A DNA stretch of 64,000 nucleotides from Acidobacteriota bacterium (GTDB lineage: Bacteria; Acidobacteriota; Thermoanaerobaculia; Multivoradales; Multivoraceae), in assembly GCA_003388555.1 (NCBI GenBank), contig QQVD01000033.1, forward strand, positions 1-64,000, written 5' to 3'. Made by a program: the position numbers and the translations under genes. Of the stretch, positions 1 to 9,630 are shown in pieces (the stretch's first letter is position 1; every line of letters starts with the position of its first letter). The notes below the pieces were generated by a model, which was not told the origin of the DNA, ran no database searches, and saw nothing but the letters and a program-made list of their open reading frames with translations.

Positions 1-399
1 CTGGTCGCCGCCGCGCTTCTCGGCGCGGCGCCGCCGCTGGTAGTCGAGCAGCACCCGCATCATGACCCGGTTGGCGAAGGCGTAGAAGTGCCGCCGGTTG
101 GCGAACTCCTGCTGCGAGCGGACGATCTTGAGCAGCGTCTCGTTGACCAGTGCCGAAGGGTCGAGGGTCAGGGCGGCCGGGTCTCCGGCGAATCGTCGTC
201 GCAGTCGGCGATTCGCCAGCTGCTGCAGGTCGGCGTAGACCATGGCGACGACCTCCTCGAACGCATCGCCCTCGCCGTCGGCGGCGCGGTGCAGCAGCTG
301 GGTGATGTCCCCTTCGTGGGTGTGCGTCGACGTGTCGCTCCGCGCCTGATCGTCGCGCGGGTCCTGCTCGGCGTCGGCGTCGCGGCGGGTGGCGCTCAT
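1..399 (-). CDS. ECF-like RNA polymerase sigma factor (partial, 3' end outside window)
   Basis: The reverse strand from the ATG at 397-399 reads 133 codons and leaves the window still open, so the C-terminal region 4 (the -35-binding helix-turn-helix) is missing. After a polar N-terminus of about 30 residues comes a sigma region 2-like segment with ITQLLHRAADGEGDAFEEVV, then VYADLQQLANRRL, then LTLDPSALVNETLLKIV, then FANRRHFYAFANRVMMRVLLDY followed by QRRRRAEKRGG. The ALVNE.LLK and HFYAFANRVMRRVLLDY-type motifs are typical of the ECF-like group (TIGR02999-type) common in Acidobacteriota and Planctomycetota. It would redirect RNA polymerase to a specific promoter set. In related genomes such genes often sit beside Ser/Thr kinase-TPR genes, but the neighbour is outside this window. 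Family assignment is confident; the regulon is unknown. Confidence 0.85.
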   Translation of the reverse strand, partial: MSATRRDADAEQDPRDDQARSDTSTHTHEGDITQLLHRAADGEGDAFEEVVAMVYADLQQLANRRLRRRFAGDPAALTLDPSALVNETLLKIVRSQQEFANRRHFYAFANRVMMRVLLDYQRRRRAEKRGGDQ

Positions 400-747
400 C
401 GGGACTCCTCTTCGTGGGCAGGTCGCGGTCGGCCGGTCGGCTGATCGTGGTGCGCCTGCCGCGGTGTTCACTCGCTGACGGCAAACGGCTCGAGAAGACA
501 CGAGCGGACAGGTTCTCTCGTCGAGGGAAGGTTCCCGTCGAAGCGTAGCAGCGGCACTTCTTGGGGGTGAGCCCCGGCAGTGCGCCGGCGATGACGGCTG
601 TCGTGGAACGAGCGCGTCTGATCGGTGTGGACGGCGCCGCACCATTGGCCCGATGCCGGATCCCGAGTCGCCCACGAAGCCGAGTGGCGGAGTGCGAAGC
701 GGGTCGGCGACCAGAGAAGGAACCACACCAGTACCAGGAGCCCCACC
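400..747. other. Intergenic region between divergent genes
   Basis: About 350 bp separate the start of the sigma factor from the start of the secreted two-module protein. Open frames across it have arginine-rich, low-complexity translations and look non-coding. It must carry both promoters, but I see no convincing -35/-10 pair. A plain ribosome-binding sequence (ccaggag) sits just before the downstream start. Confidence 0.5.
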
Positions 748-1737
748 ATGAACCGAACCACCGCCACCCGCACGCGATCCACCTCGCCCTCGTCGACCGG
801 CTCACCGCCGCGCGTCGGCAGGCGCCCGCATCTGCCGCTGCTCGCGGCGGCTGCGCTCTGCGCTCTCGCCGCGCTGCCCGCCGCCGGGCAGTACGACCTC
901 ACCGCGACCTTCGTCGAGTCGGGCCAGATCACGTGCCAGAAGGCGGGACGCGGCTGCGCGCCGGTCTCGCTCTCCATCGACTTCAAGAACAACGGTCCCA
1001 ATCCGAGCAAGGCGACCACCGTGTCACTCAACCAGTTCAACGGCCGTCGGGCCTCCGGCTACGCGGTGCGTTTCGGCGGCTCGGGCTCGCTGGAGCGCCT
1101 CGATGCCCTGCAGCCCGGCCAGACCCAGCGCCTGACCTGGACGTCGCGCGGGGTCACCGCCGGCCAGTACACCTTCAAGCCGAAGTACAGCTCGCCGATC
1201 AACGACGCGAACAACAACAACCACAACATCGAGCAGACGATCACGGTCGTGTACGCCAACACCGGCAGCGGCTCGAGCTCGGGCGGTGGCTACAGCTCGT
1301 CCGGCTCGGGAAGCTCGTCCGGCTCGGGCAGCTCGTCGAGCTCGAGCAGCAGCGGCTTCGACGTCGAGGCGAACTTCCCCTACGCCAACTCGGTGCAGTG
1401 CCAGACCGAGATCAACCAGATCGGCCAGGAGCAGTGCATCGCGCTGCAGATCCAGGTGGTGTTCAAGAACATCGGCGGCTCGAACTCGCCGCAGCGTCGG
1501 GTGTCGCTCAACAAGTACAACGGCACGCAGGCCTACGGCTACGCGCAGCGCTTCGGAGGCTCGGGGGCCTTCCAGACGCTGCCGCCGCTGGCGCCGGGTG
1601 AGGACGTGACGCTGACCTGGTCCTCGAACGCGGTGCCGCTCGGCCAGTACACCTTCCGGCCGATGTACTCGGGGCCGCTGAACGACGCCAACAACAACAA
1701 CCACGCGATCACCAAGACGCTCCAGGTCGTCGACTGA
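748..1737 (+). CDS. Secreted protein with two homologous beta-rich modules joined by a Ser/Gly linker
   Basis: 329 residues. I chose the ATG at 748 because ccaggag lies about 8 bp upstream and an Ala/Leu-rich signal peptide follows (roughly residues 25-48, ending near LPAAGQ). The mature protein has two related modules of about 120 residues. Each starts with a short strand and a Cys pair (ITCQKAGRGCAPVSL; VQCQTEINQIGQEQCIALQ), continues with a V.LN.(F/Y)NG.(R/Q)A.GYA.RFGGSG segment, then a proline-rich L.PG...LTW segment, and ends with SP(I)NDANNNNH or GPLNDANNNNH. A linker of about 35 Ser and Gly residues separates them. The strand pattern resembles CARDB/APHP-type Ig-like adhesion modules, but I could not assign a family. 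It is probably extracellular, each module held by one disulfide. It is likely monocistronic, with a strong hairpin after the stop. Confidence 0.8.
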   Translation: MNRTTATRTRSTSPSSTGSPPRVGRRPHLPLLAAAALCALAALPAAGQYDLTATFVESGQITCQKAGRGCAPVSLSIDFKNNGPNPSKATTVSLNQFNGRRASGYAVRFGGSGSLERLDALQPGQTQRLTWTSRGVTAGQYTFKPKYSSPINDANNNNHNIEQTITVVYANTGSGSSSGGGYSSSGSGSSSGSGSSSSSSSSGFDVEANFPYANSVQCQTEINQIGQEQCIALQIQVVFKNIGGSNSPQRRVSLNKYNGTQAYGYAQRFGGSGAFQTLPPLAPGEDVTLTWSSNAVPLGQYTFRPMYSGPLNDANNNNHAITKTLQVVD

Positions 1738-1768
1738 TCGTAGGTCTCGGAGAGATCCGGGCGAGGGC

Positions 1769-1800
1769 GGGCGCGGTCGGGGGACCGCGCCCTTCTTCGT
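1769..1800 (+). terminator. Rho-independent terminator between convergent genes
   Basis: A perfect 10-bp stem (gggcgcggtc / gaccgcgccc, 1769-1778 and 1783-1792) with a gggg loop is followed by ttcttcg. It lies 30 bp after the stop of the two-module protein. The stem is symmetric, so it may also stop transcription of the convergent membrane glycosyltransferase gene, although the T-rich side faces the plus-strand gene. Confidence 0.75.
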
Positions 1801-1860
1801 GTGGACCTGCGGGCAGCTGCTGGCCGGGTGCGTCGTGAAGAGGCCGGGTCGCTGCGACGC

Positions 1861-3390
1861 TCAGCCGCGACGGATCTCGCCGGCGAGCGGCCTCCGCCGA
1901 CTGGTGAGCAACCAGGCGAGGCAGATGGCTGCCACTCCGAGGTGCTGCACCAGCAGGGCCGGGAGGGGCGTGACGCCATCCAGATAGTGGGTGTAGGAGA
2001 CGGCCAGCAGACCGGAGCAGGCCAGCCACGGCCAACTTCGCAGCGCCGCGGAGAAGGGGAGGGCCCACAGGGCGTACCAGGGGTTCACCACCGGCCCGAG
2101 GAGGGCCAGCGCGGCGTACAGCATCCCGCAGCAGGCTACCAGCCGTTCTGCGGCTGCCTCGCCGCGCAGCGCCAGGCCAGTGCCCAGCGCCAGAACGAGC
2201 ACGGTGAGCCCGTAGACCGCGTTGGCGGCGCGCACCGGATCGAAGGAGCCGAGGGCGCTCGCGGCGCTCCGCGCCAGCTCCCAGGCGCCGGCGTTGAACT
2301 GCCAGCTGCCGGCGAAGTGGGCCTGTGCACGCAGGAAGTCGGGGACCGCCGTCGCGAAGGGGGCCCAGACCACGGTCAGGGTGGCTGCCAGCAGCAGCCA
2401 CGTGCGCACCGTCGGCGTGCGCCGGATGAGGACCGGGAGGACGAGCAGGGCTGTGGGCTTGATCGCTGCCGCCAGTCCCAGGGCGACCGCTGCCCACGGC
2501 GAGCGCCGCAGCGCCAGCAGCACCGCCCCGGTCTGCAGCGCCACGAGCACCGCGTCGACGTGTGCGGAGGCGGCGAGCTCCTTGAGCACGAGGGGATTCC
2601 ACGACCAGGCGAGGAGCGGCCAGCAGGCACCGTGGCCGAGGGATCGAGCCAGCCGGACGACCAGCCAGCAGACCAGCAGATCGGCGGCCACCGCGACCAG
2701 CTTCCAGGCCAGCACCCCTCCCGGAGCCAGCCGCTCGGTGGCGGCGAAGAGCGCCAGCGCCACCGGGCCGTACACAGTGCGCACCTCGGGGTAGCTGGTG
2801 CGCGCGAAGACGTCGGTCATCCGCTCGCTCTCGAGGATCTCGGCGCGGTAGCTGGCGAGCGCCGCCGCGTCGCTCTCCGGCAGGATGGGCGTGGGCCGGG
2901 TCTCGTCGACCTCGAGCGGCGCGATGCGGTACGGCACGACGCCGTGCGCCAGGAGCGAGCCGTCGACCCGGTAGCGCCAGACGTCGTTGTCGTAGAGCAG
3001 GAACGGCTCGTAGCCGGACGGCTGCGCGAGCGCGTCGGTACCGATGGCGAGCTCCCGCTGCAGGCCCCGCCACGGGTCGCCGTGGTCGAGACCGGCGCCG
3101 AGCGCGATCAGGCGGCAGGCGATGGCGGCCGTCCAGATGATCGTCGCGGGTCGCGCGGCGCCTGGCTGCGACCCTCTGCGTCGCGCGAGCAGGATCAGGG
3201 CCGCCGCATAGACGGCGAACTGGGCGCCGAGCGTGGCGAAGAACCTGGTCAGCGCGGCCTCGTCGCTGGTGGCGGCGAAGCCGAAGACGAGGTAGAGCTC
3301 GAGGCCGACCAGAGATGCCGCGAGCAGCACCAGGACCCGGCCCTGCGGGCCGAGACCGTAGGATCGGGCAGTGTCGGGGGATCGGGGCAT
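1861..3390 (-). CDS. GT-C-like polytopic membrane glycosyltransferase (GT87/mannosyltransferase-like)
   Basis: 509 residues with about ten to twelve hydrophobic helices. The first loop after TM3 carries acidic residues (ALGAGLDHGD) and a Tyr/Asp-rich segment, YDNDVWRYRVDGSLLAHGV. This matches the D(V/I)..Y...(G).....G..PY pattern of polyprenyl-phosphate-dependent GT-C enzymes, here followed by VPYRIAPLEVDE. Later come YP.VRTVYGPVAL and WNPLVLKE...SAHVDAVL, which recur in the alpha-1,6-mannosyltransferase/GT87-like group. The likely role is transfer of a sugar from a lipid-phosphate donor on the outer face of the inner membrane. The ATG at 3388-3390 has an AGGA about 10 bp upstream. It is divergent from the small secreted protein gene. 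The fold class is well supported; donor and acceptor are not known. Confidence 0.75.
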   Translation of the reverse strand: MPRSPDTARSYGLGPQGRVLVLLAASLVGLELYLVFGFAATSDEAALTRFFATLGAQFAVYAAALILLARRRGSQPGAARPATIIWTAAIACRLIALGAGLDHGDPWRGLQRELAIGTDALAQPSGYEPFLLYDNDVWRYRVDGSLLAHGVVPYRIAPLEVDETRPTPILPESDAAALASYRAEILESERMTDVFARTSYPEVRTVYGPVALALFAATERLAPGGVLAWKLVAVAADLLVCWLVVRLARSLGHGACWPLLAWSWNPLVLKELAASAHVDAVLVALQTGAVLLALRRSPWAAVALGLAAAIKPTALLVLPVLIRRTPTVRTWLLLAATLTVVWAPFATAVPDFLRAQAHFAGSWQFNAGAWELARSAASALGSFDPVRAANAVYGLTVLVLALGTGLALRGEAAAERLVACCGMLYAALALLGPVVNPWYALWALPFSAALRSWPWLACSGLLAVSYTHYLDGVTPLPALLVQHLGVAAICLAWLLTSRRRPLAGEIRRG

Positions 3391-3513
3391 GAACCGTCGT
3401 CCTGCGAGGAGCGTAGCGTCTGGCAGCCGACCAGGATCCGACCCGGATCAGCCGAACGCCTCCGGCCGCGCCCGCGTCGCCGGCCCTGAGGTACCAGGTG
3501 GAAGGAGCCAGCC

Positions 3514-3909
3514 ATGACCGAGAATCCGGCCCGACCGACGCCGGCCATCGTCGCCCTTGCAGTCGCTGGGCTCGTCACGATCTTCGCCGCCCTGCCGCTG
3601 CACGCCAGTGTACGGGCCGCGAAGCCGTCCAGCGGACCGGATCCGGCGGTCGCCACCGTGGTGGTCGATGCCGTCATCGCACGGATCACCGCCGAAGGCA
3701 CGCTGGTCCTGCGCCCGGAGGAGGAGGGCGCCGAACCGATCGAGCTGAGACTTCCGGAGGAGGTCCGGATCCGCGCCCAGCGCAAGAAGGACTTCGACGG
3801 CCGTCGCAAGCTCGAGTTCGCCGACCTGCGGGTGGGCCAGCGGTTGCGTCTGACGGTGCTGCCGGCCGAGAACCGACTGGTCGGCGTCACCGTGCTCAAG
3901 CTCACCTGA
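3514..3909 (+). CDS. Small exported protein of unknown function
   Basis: 131 residues from an ATG preceded by ggaaggagcc, a good ribosome-binding site. Residues 10-32 form a signal peptide or membrane anchor (AIVALAVAGLVTIFAALPLHA). The remaining ~90 residues alternate short strands: VVVDAVIARITAEGTLVLRPE, then IELRLPEEVRIRAQRKKDF, then ADLRVGQRLRLTVLPAENR. This resembles a small OB-fold-like domain of the DUF5666 kind, where a value is related to an RVGQRLRLTV turn, but I make no firm family claim. It is likely periplasmic. It stands alone, divergent from the membrane glycosyltransferase. Confidence 0.65.
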   Translation: MTENPARPTPAIVALAVAGLVTIFAALPLHASVRAAKPSSGPDPAVATVVVDAVIARITAEGTLVLRPEEEGAEPIELRLPEEVRIRAQRKKDFDGRRKLEFADLRVGQRLRLTVLPAENRLVGVTVLKLT

Positions 3910-4098
3910 GGAGGTGTCCGCGGGCGGTCCGGCTCCCGCTGCGGTGCATCTTCGGCACCCGCACGGTCCTCCGCGCGCCCTGCCCCCTGCGGGACGACGC
4001 GCTCTGCCACCGCGCCCGGTGACTGGGCTCGGTTGTCGTCGGGTCGCCGTCGACCACCCGAGGTCTGCAGGTAGAAGGCCTGATCTGGCGGCAGCCCC

Positions 4099-7000
4099 TC
4101 AGTTGGCGAACTCGCTTGCCTCCGCCGATCCAGACCGTCCGACGGTCGCCGGGCCGGAGCGTCCCGCCGCGATGGTTGCCGGACCGCGAGAGATGGCACT
4201 GGTCCCGGCCGTGTCTCTCTCCTCTTGCCCGCGACCTTCCAGAAGAGCCTGGATCCTCCGACCGACGGTCTCGGGGGCGAGGTCGTTCTTGACCTCCAGG
4301 GCGGCCCTGCGCCCCCTGCGGGCCGCCTCGCGCGGGTGCCGGTACACCGAACGGAGCTGATGCGCGGCGTGATCGAGGTCCGGCATGCCCCAGAGGCTTC
4401 CCCGCACGAAAGGCCCCTCCGGGATCTCGACCTCGCCGACCTCGCAGTCGACCAGGTAGGAGTTCTCCTCGTCCATGAAGTCGAGGTTCCCCGAATAGCC
4501 GCTGGCGATCGTTGGGCGACCGTAGGCCATCGCTTCCGCACAGGTGTAGCCGAATCCCTCGGCGTGGTGCAGCGAGACGTAGGCGTCGCAGGCCGAGACC
4601 ATCCGCAGCAGGTCGACGCGGTCCAGGCGCCTGAGGTCGAGCCGGATGTCGAGACCCGTGGCGTCGATCGACGCTGCCAGTCGCCGGAGACCGTCGGCCA
4701 CTTCGCGACGGTGACCGTGGGCGGCGCGAATCCACAGGGTGACCTCGTCGCGAGGATGGAAGGCGCGTCGGAAGGCCTCGACGAGGCCAAAGGGGTTCTT
4801 GCGCTCGATGGAGCTGTTGGGGTCGAAGTTGAAGAGGAACACCCGTCGCTGGCGCGGGAAGCCGACCTCGCTCTTGGCCGTTGGCGGGGGCCATCCGCGA
4901 CGGTCGAGGACGCAGGGCACGTGGTGGACTGGACGTTTCATCGCCGCGCTCAGGCTCTTGCCGGCGAAACGCGACAGCGCCCAGATGTCGTCGAAGTCGG
5001 CGAAGAGCTCCGCCCATTCCGGGTGCGCCTCTTGCTGCTCCCAGGCCAGGTAGGCGATGTTGCGGCGATCGGCGACGAGACTCTCCGGAAGCAGGTTGAG
5101 CATGCGCTCGCGACGGTGGGGGAAGTAGACGAAGACGTTGGTCTTCCAGTTCGGCTCGAAGTCGACTTCGAGATGCTCGAGGTCGAGGTCTTCGTCCATG
5201 ATCACGTTGGGCAGAGCCTGGCCGCGGCAGGGGATCGAACGTGTCCGGAGGGCCTCGACGACTCCTCTGCCCATGGTGCCGATACCGATGGGGCTTCGCA
5301 GGAAGCCGAAGACGTGGACTCCTGTCGGCTCGTTGCGATCGTTGCGGTCACGCAGGAGAGCGCTCTCGCCCTCCAGGGCTCGCCGCGGCGACGTCGATCG
5401 GGCCAGCCGGTCCCGCCACGGATGGCGTCGGCGGTGCGCTCGGTGGGCCTCGCGGAACCGCGGATCGCGCCCGAGAACGGGGCCGAGAAACGCCTCCTCG
5501 ACCTCTCGCATCGGTGGGTCGAGACGACGGGCGTTCACATGCAGCTCGAGAGTCGCGGGCACACCGAGCCAGGGCGCCTCGGCGACGATCCAGCGCAGGC
5601 AGTGGAGGTCGTCGAGGTCGTACTCGGGATGGGTGTCCATGCACCAGAGCAGATGCTGGATCAGGGTCTCGGAACCGATGCCCACCAGCCCCAGAGGAGC
5701 GATCTCGCCCAGGTGGCGGAAACGGTTCATGGCGCTGAGGATTCGGGCCAGCGTGCGCGAGGGTCGACAGCGCTCGAAGACTTCCGCGGCGTCCGCCGGA
5801 AGCCCCTCGACGGCGCCGTAGACCCTCAGCCAGCGGACCAGCCGGGGGTGGTCGTCGCCCAACGGCTCCGGGTAGGCGGAGCGGATGCCCCGTCTGCGGA
5901 CGAGCCGACGGATCCCAGCCATCGTCGTCTCCGCCCAGATCTCGTCGTCGAGAGTGCGGAGGCGGCGGGCCAGCTCGGCACGATCGCCGGTTCCCTCGAG
6001 TCGGCGCAGCAGCTTCGACCGGTCGGCACCGAGGGGCTGGTCGAGACCGCGGAGAGCCGAGCGCGGGACCTGCTCCCCGAAGTGCAGGAGATGATCCACA
6101 GTCGGCAGGGTCGGACGGTGCCGATCCAGCAGCTCGCCGTAGCCGAGCCGCTCCGCCTCGCCAGCGAACCACGCCAGCACCGGCTCGGGATGCACATCAC
6201 AGTCAGGATGGGCCGAGCGCACCGAGGGCTGCTCGTCTACGAGCTGCCGGATCAGAACCGGGAGCAGGCTCCCAGAGCCCGGTTGAGGACGGAGCATGGC
6301 GCTGGCGTAGTAGTGCTCGCCCTCCTCGGTCCACGGGTCGAGGCCGTTCGCGATGGTGGCCTCGTGACGCTTGTAGAGCATCCGCATCCGGCGGTCGATC
6401 TCGAGGCCGGAGGGGAACGTCGTCCAGGCGGCGACACTCTCCTGGTCTGCCCCACCGAGACGGTCCTCCTCCGACAGGACACGGCTGGAGTACTCCCGCA
6501 GCAGAGAGGCGAGGGCGGGATGGTCGAGGTAGGAGTGGCGGCGATCGTGCCGTGAGACCTGGAACGGTCGGTGGGGATCGAAGCCGCTGAAGTGGAAGCA
6601 GACGAGCGGCTCGCCGTTGACCGTGAAGGCGTCCGGGCGCCGGCCGCGGAGCGACCTCTCGTGGAGGTTCCAGTAGGCGACGTTGGTCGCCGGGTCCCGC
6701 AGAACGTGGACCGACTGCGAGAAGCTCAACACCCAGTTGAACGACTTCTGCTCCTCGCGGTGACCGCGATCCGGGTCGAAGGCGCCGAAGCCCTGGCAGA
6801 GGTCGCGCCACTGCTCGGTGAATTCGCCGGTCGCGGCGTTGACTCGAAGTCCGAAGAGCCCCGAATTGATCAGGCCCGCCCCGGCGATGTCCGTCAGGTC
6901 CGGGCGGACCCAGGTCCGCCTCGCATGGGGATACGGAGTCAGGACGTGGGGCGAGACCACCCAGTCGTGCTCGTCGAGCCGTGCGATCAGCTCCCTGGCC

Positions 7001-7314
7001 GGTGCGAAGAAGCAGAGGTCGGCGTCGAGGAACAGGATGCGGCGGGGTGCGAGGTGCGCCGCGGTCCACTGCAGCACCGAGGGTTTGGCCGCCATCGCGA
7101 ACTCCGACCGGTCGAGCTTGAGCCGCAGGTAGGGATCGTCGAACAGGCCCGTCTCCCGTGCGTCGACCTCGACGGCGACTCCGTCGAGCATCCAGGGAGC
7201 GTCGCGCTGCAAGCGGAAGACGTAGAGCGGTATCTCCGGGTGCACGCTGCGGAAGGACCGTGCGAGCACGGCCACGTTCGGCAGGTAGTCGTCGGACGCC
7301 ACCGTCACGGCCAC
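4099..7314 (-). CDS. Large two-domain glycosyltransferase (N-terminal GT-A type, C-terminal GT4 type)
   Basis: About 1071 residues from the proposed GTG start. The N-terminal ~270 residues are a GT-A nucleotide-sugar transferase: AVTVASDDYLPNVAVLARSF opens the Rossmann-like fold, and RILFLDADLCFF (D97 and D99 approximately) supplies the metal-binding DxD. Further acceptor-region motifs include INSGLFGLR and VAYWNLHER. A helical middle region of ~350 residues has no recognised domain. The last ~420 residues are a GT-B, GT4-like domain: GFLRSPIGIGTMGRG, FLFNFDPNSSIERKNP and the donor-binding EGFGYTCAEAMAYGRPTIAS. It is probably a cytosolic enzyme adding two sugars to a surface glycan. The frame is open up to 7629, but the extra ~105 residues are Arg/Pro-rich and look untranslated; no clear ribosome-binding site fixes the start (7314 and 7308 are GTG). 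Confidence 0.8.
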   Translation of the reverse strand: MAVTVASDDYLPNVAVLARSFRSVHPEIPLYVFRLQRDAPWMLDGVAVEVDARETGLFDDPYLRLKLDRSEFAMAAKPSVLQWTAAHLAPRRILFLDADLCFFAPARELIARLDEHDWVVSPHVLTPYPHARRTWVRPDLTDIAGAGLINSGLFGLRVNAATGEFTEQWRDLCQGFGAFDPDRGHREEQKSFNWVLSFSQSVHVLRDPATNVAYWNLHERSLRGRRPDAFTVNGEPLVCFHFSGFDPHRPFQVSRHDRRHSYLDHPALASLLREYSSRVLSEEDRLGGADQESVAAWTTFPSGLEIDRRMRMLYKRHEATIANGLDPWTEEGEHYYASAMLRPQPGSGSLLPVLIRQLVDEQPSVRSAHPDCDVHPEPVLAWFAGEAERLGYGELLDRHRPTLPTVDHLLHFGEQVPRSALRGLDQPLGADRSKLLRRLEGTGDRAELARRLRTLDDEIWAETTMAGIRRLVRRRGIRSAYPEPLGDDHPRLVRWLRVYGAVEGLPADAAEVFERCRPSRTLARILSAMNRFRHLGEIAPLGLVGIGSETLIQHLLWCMDTHPEYDLDDLHCLRWIVAEAPWLGVPATLELHVNARRLDPPMREVEEAFLGPVLGRDPRFREAHRAHRRRHPWRDRLARSTSPRRALEGESALLRDRNDRNEPTGVHVFGFLRSPIGIGTMGRGVVEALRTRSIPCRGQALPNVIMDEDLDLEHLEVDFEPNWKTNVFVYFPHRRERMLNLLPESLVADRRNIAYLAWEQQEAHPEWAELFADFDDIWALSRFAGKSLSAAMKRPVHHVPCVLDRRGWPPPTAKSEVGFPRQRRVFLFNFDPNSSIERKNPFGLVEAFRRAFHPRDEVTLWIRAAHGHRREVADGLRRLAASIDATGLDIRLDLRRLDRVDLLRMVSACDAYVSLHHAEGFGYTCAEAMAYGRPTIASGYSGNLDFMDEENSYLVDCEVGEVEIPEGPFVRGSLWGMPDLDHAAHQLRSVYRHPREAARRGRRAALEVKNDLAPETVGRRIQALLEGRGQEERDTAGTSAISRGPATIAAGRSGPATVGRSGSAEASEFAN

Positions 7315-7809
7315 GGTCGCGCCACAGCCCCGGGCAGTCGAGAGCTTCCCAGGTCGCGGAGTCCTCACACCCGTCTGTCCTGCGCAGCCGCTCCCTGACA
7401 AGGCGCCCGCGACGCGAGCGGGTGACGCGTGCGTGCTCGGCCATGCGGAGCTGCCTAGCCGAGGCGGCGGTGCTCCGCCGTCCGGCGGGCCTTCTCGCCC
7501 CGGCGGGGTGCTTTCGGCAGCGCGACCGGCGGACGAGCGCCGTCGAGCGGGCCCGGATCGATGACCGAACGGGTTGCCGGAGCGGCGACGAGCCCGACGC
7601 TCGTCGGTGCGGGGCGGAAACGGAGGCACCTCATCCGGGCCGACTCTACCGCTCAGGTCCGGGCCGCCGGGCGAGGCAGGCGCGAGGTTGCAGTGGTCGA
7701 GTCGTGGGCGTCAGCCGGAACGCCTCGGCGGCGTTCTCTGAGGGTGAAGCGCCGGCTCGGAACCTCCAGGTCCGACCGGCCTCGGAACCGCACCACCTGA
7801 GGAGGCGCC
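7315..7809. other. Intergenic region upstream of the large glycosyltransferase
   Basis: About 495 bp. Frames here translate into Arg/Pro/Ser-rich sequence without domain character, so I treat it as non-coding. The large glycosyltransferase frame is open through 7629, so part of this could be its N-terminus. The right end carries ctgaggaggcgcc, a strong ribosome-binding site for the ORF at 7810. Confidence 0.4.
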
Positions 7810-8489
7810 ATGCATCCTGCGATCACCGCCGCGACATCCACGTCCCTCGCTCCGAGCCGGTCCGTCTTCGTCTCCCCGTTGGATCCCTCGAGCGGATCGG
7901 GTGCGCCGCCCTTCGAGTGGATGATCGGTCGCTCCGCCGCCGACACTGGAGGAGCGCCTCCCTGGCTGATCGGTCGTCTGGTGCGCCGGAGCGCGTCGAC
8001 TGCCGACGAGGTCGGCGAGACCGGGGCCAGGCGCGGTGGGTCGACTGCCGACGCCCCGGCGTGCATCGTCGATCCGGTCTACTGCGCGATGTGGAGCGAG
8101 CTGGCGCTGCAGACCGTGGCCTCGCCGCAGCACGGTCGGCCCCCTGGTGGCCGCTCGTCTCGTCGACGCGGCGCGGCGCCCGGTGATCCGCTCGAGGTGT
8201 TGCACGCATTGCGCTGTTTCGTGGTGGTCTCGATCCAGCCCGGGAGCGGCGTCGAGCTGCAAGAGCTCGCCGCGCGCGGCCCGACCCACCGGTTCGTCGG
8301 CAGCGAGCTCGCGGCGACGCTGCTGCGCTGCGGCGACTCCTTCTCGCTCGGCCTGGATCCGACCAGCGCCGAGGAGGAGGCGCAGCGGAGCCTGCGCTTC
8401 CTGCCGCCGAGGCGGATGATCGAGCTGTGGCTGTGGACCCGTACGGGCCGCGATGCGCCGACCGCGCGAGGGGGTCGGCCCTTCGACGA

Positions 8490-9443
<954 letters not shown>

Positions 9444-9630
9444 GGAGGGAAGCTACCGGACGCCCGGTGCAGCGTCCAGGAGACGTCGGCCGGAGCGGTG
9501 CCGATCGTCGCCGGCAGGATCGTCTCGTGCTTCGGCAGGGACACGGCGTGCTGCCACACCGCTACAGTCACCGCTGCTGGCCATGTTCGGCCACCGGCGG
9601 GTGCGGCCCGGGCCGCGGGAGGAGTGAAGA

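Noticed and set aside
4225-6555. 776-residue plus-strand frame opposite the large glycosyltransferase
   Set aside because: Antisense shadow; composition rich in Val, Glu and Arg without motifs.
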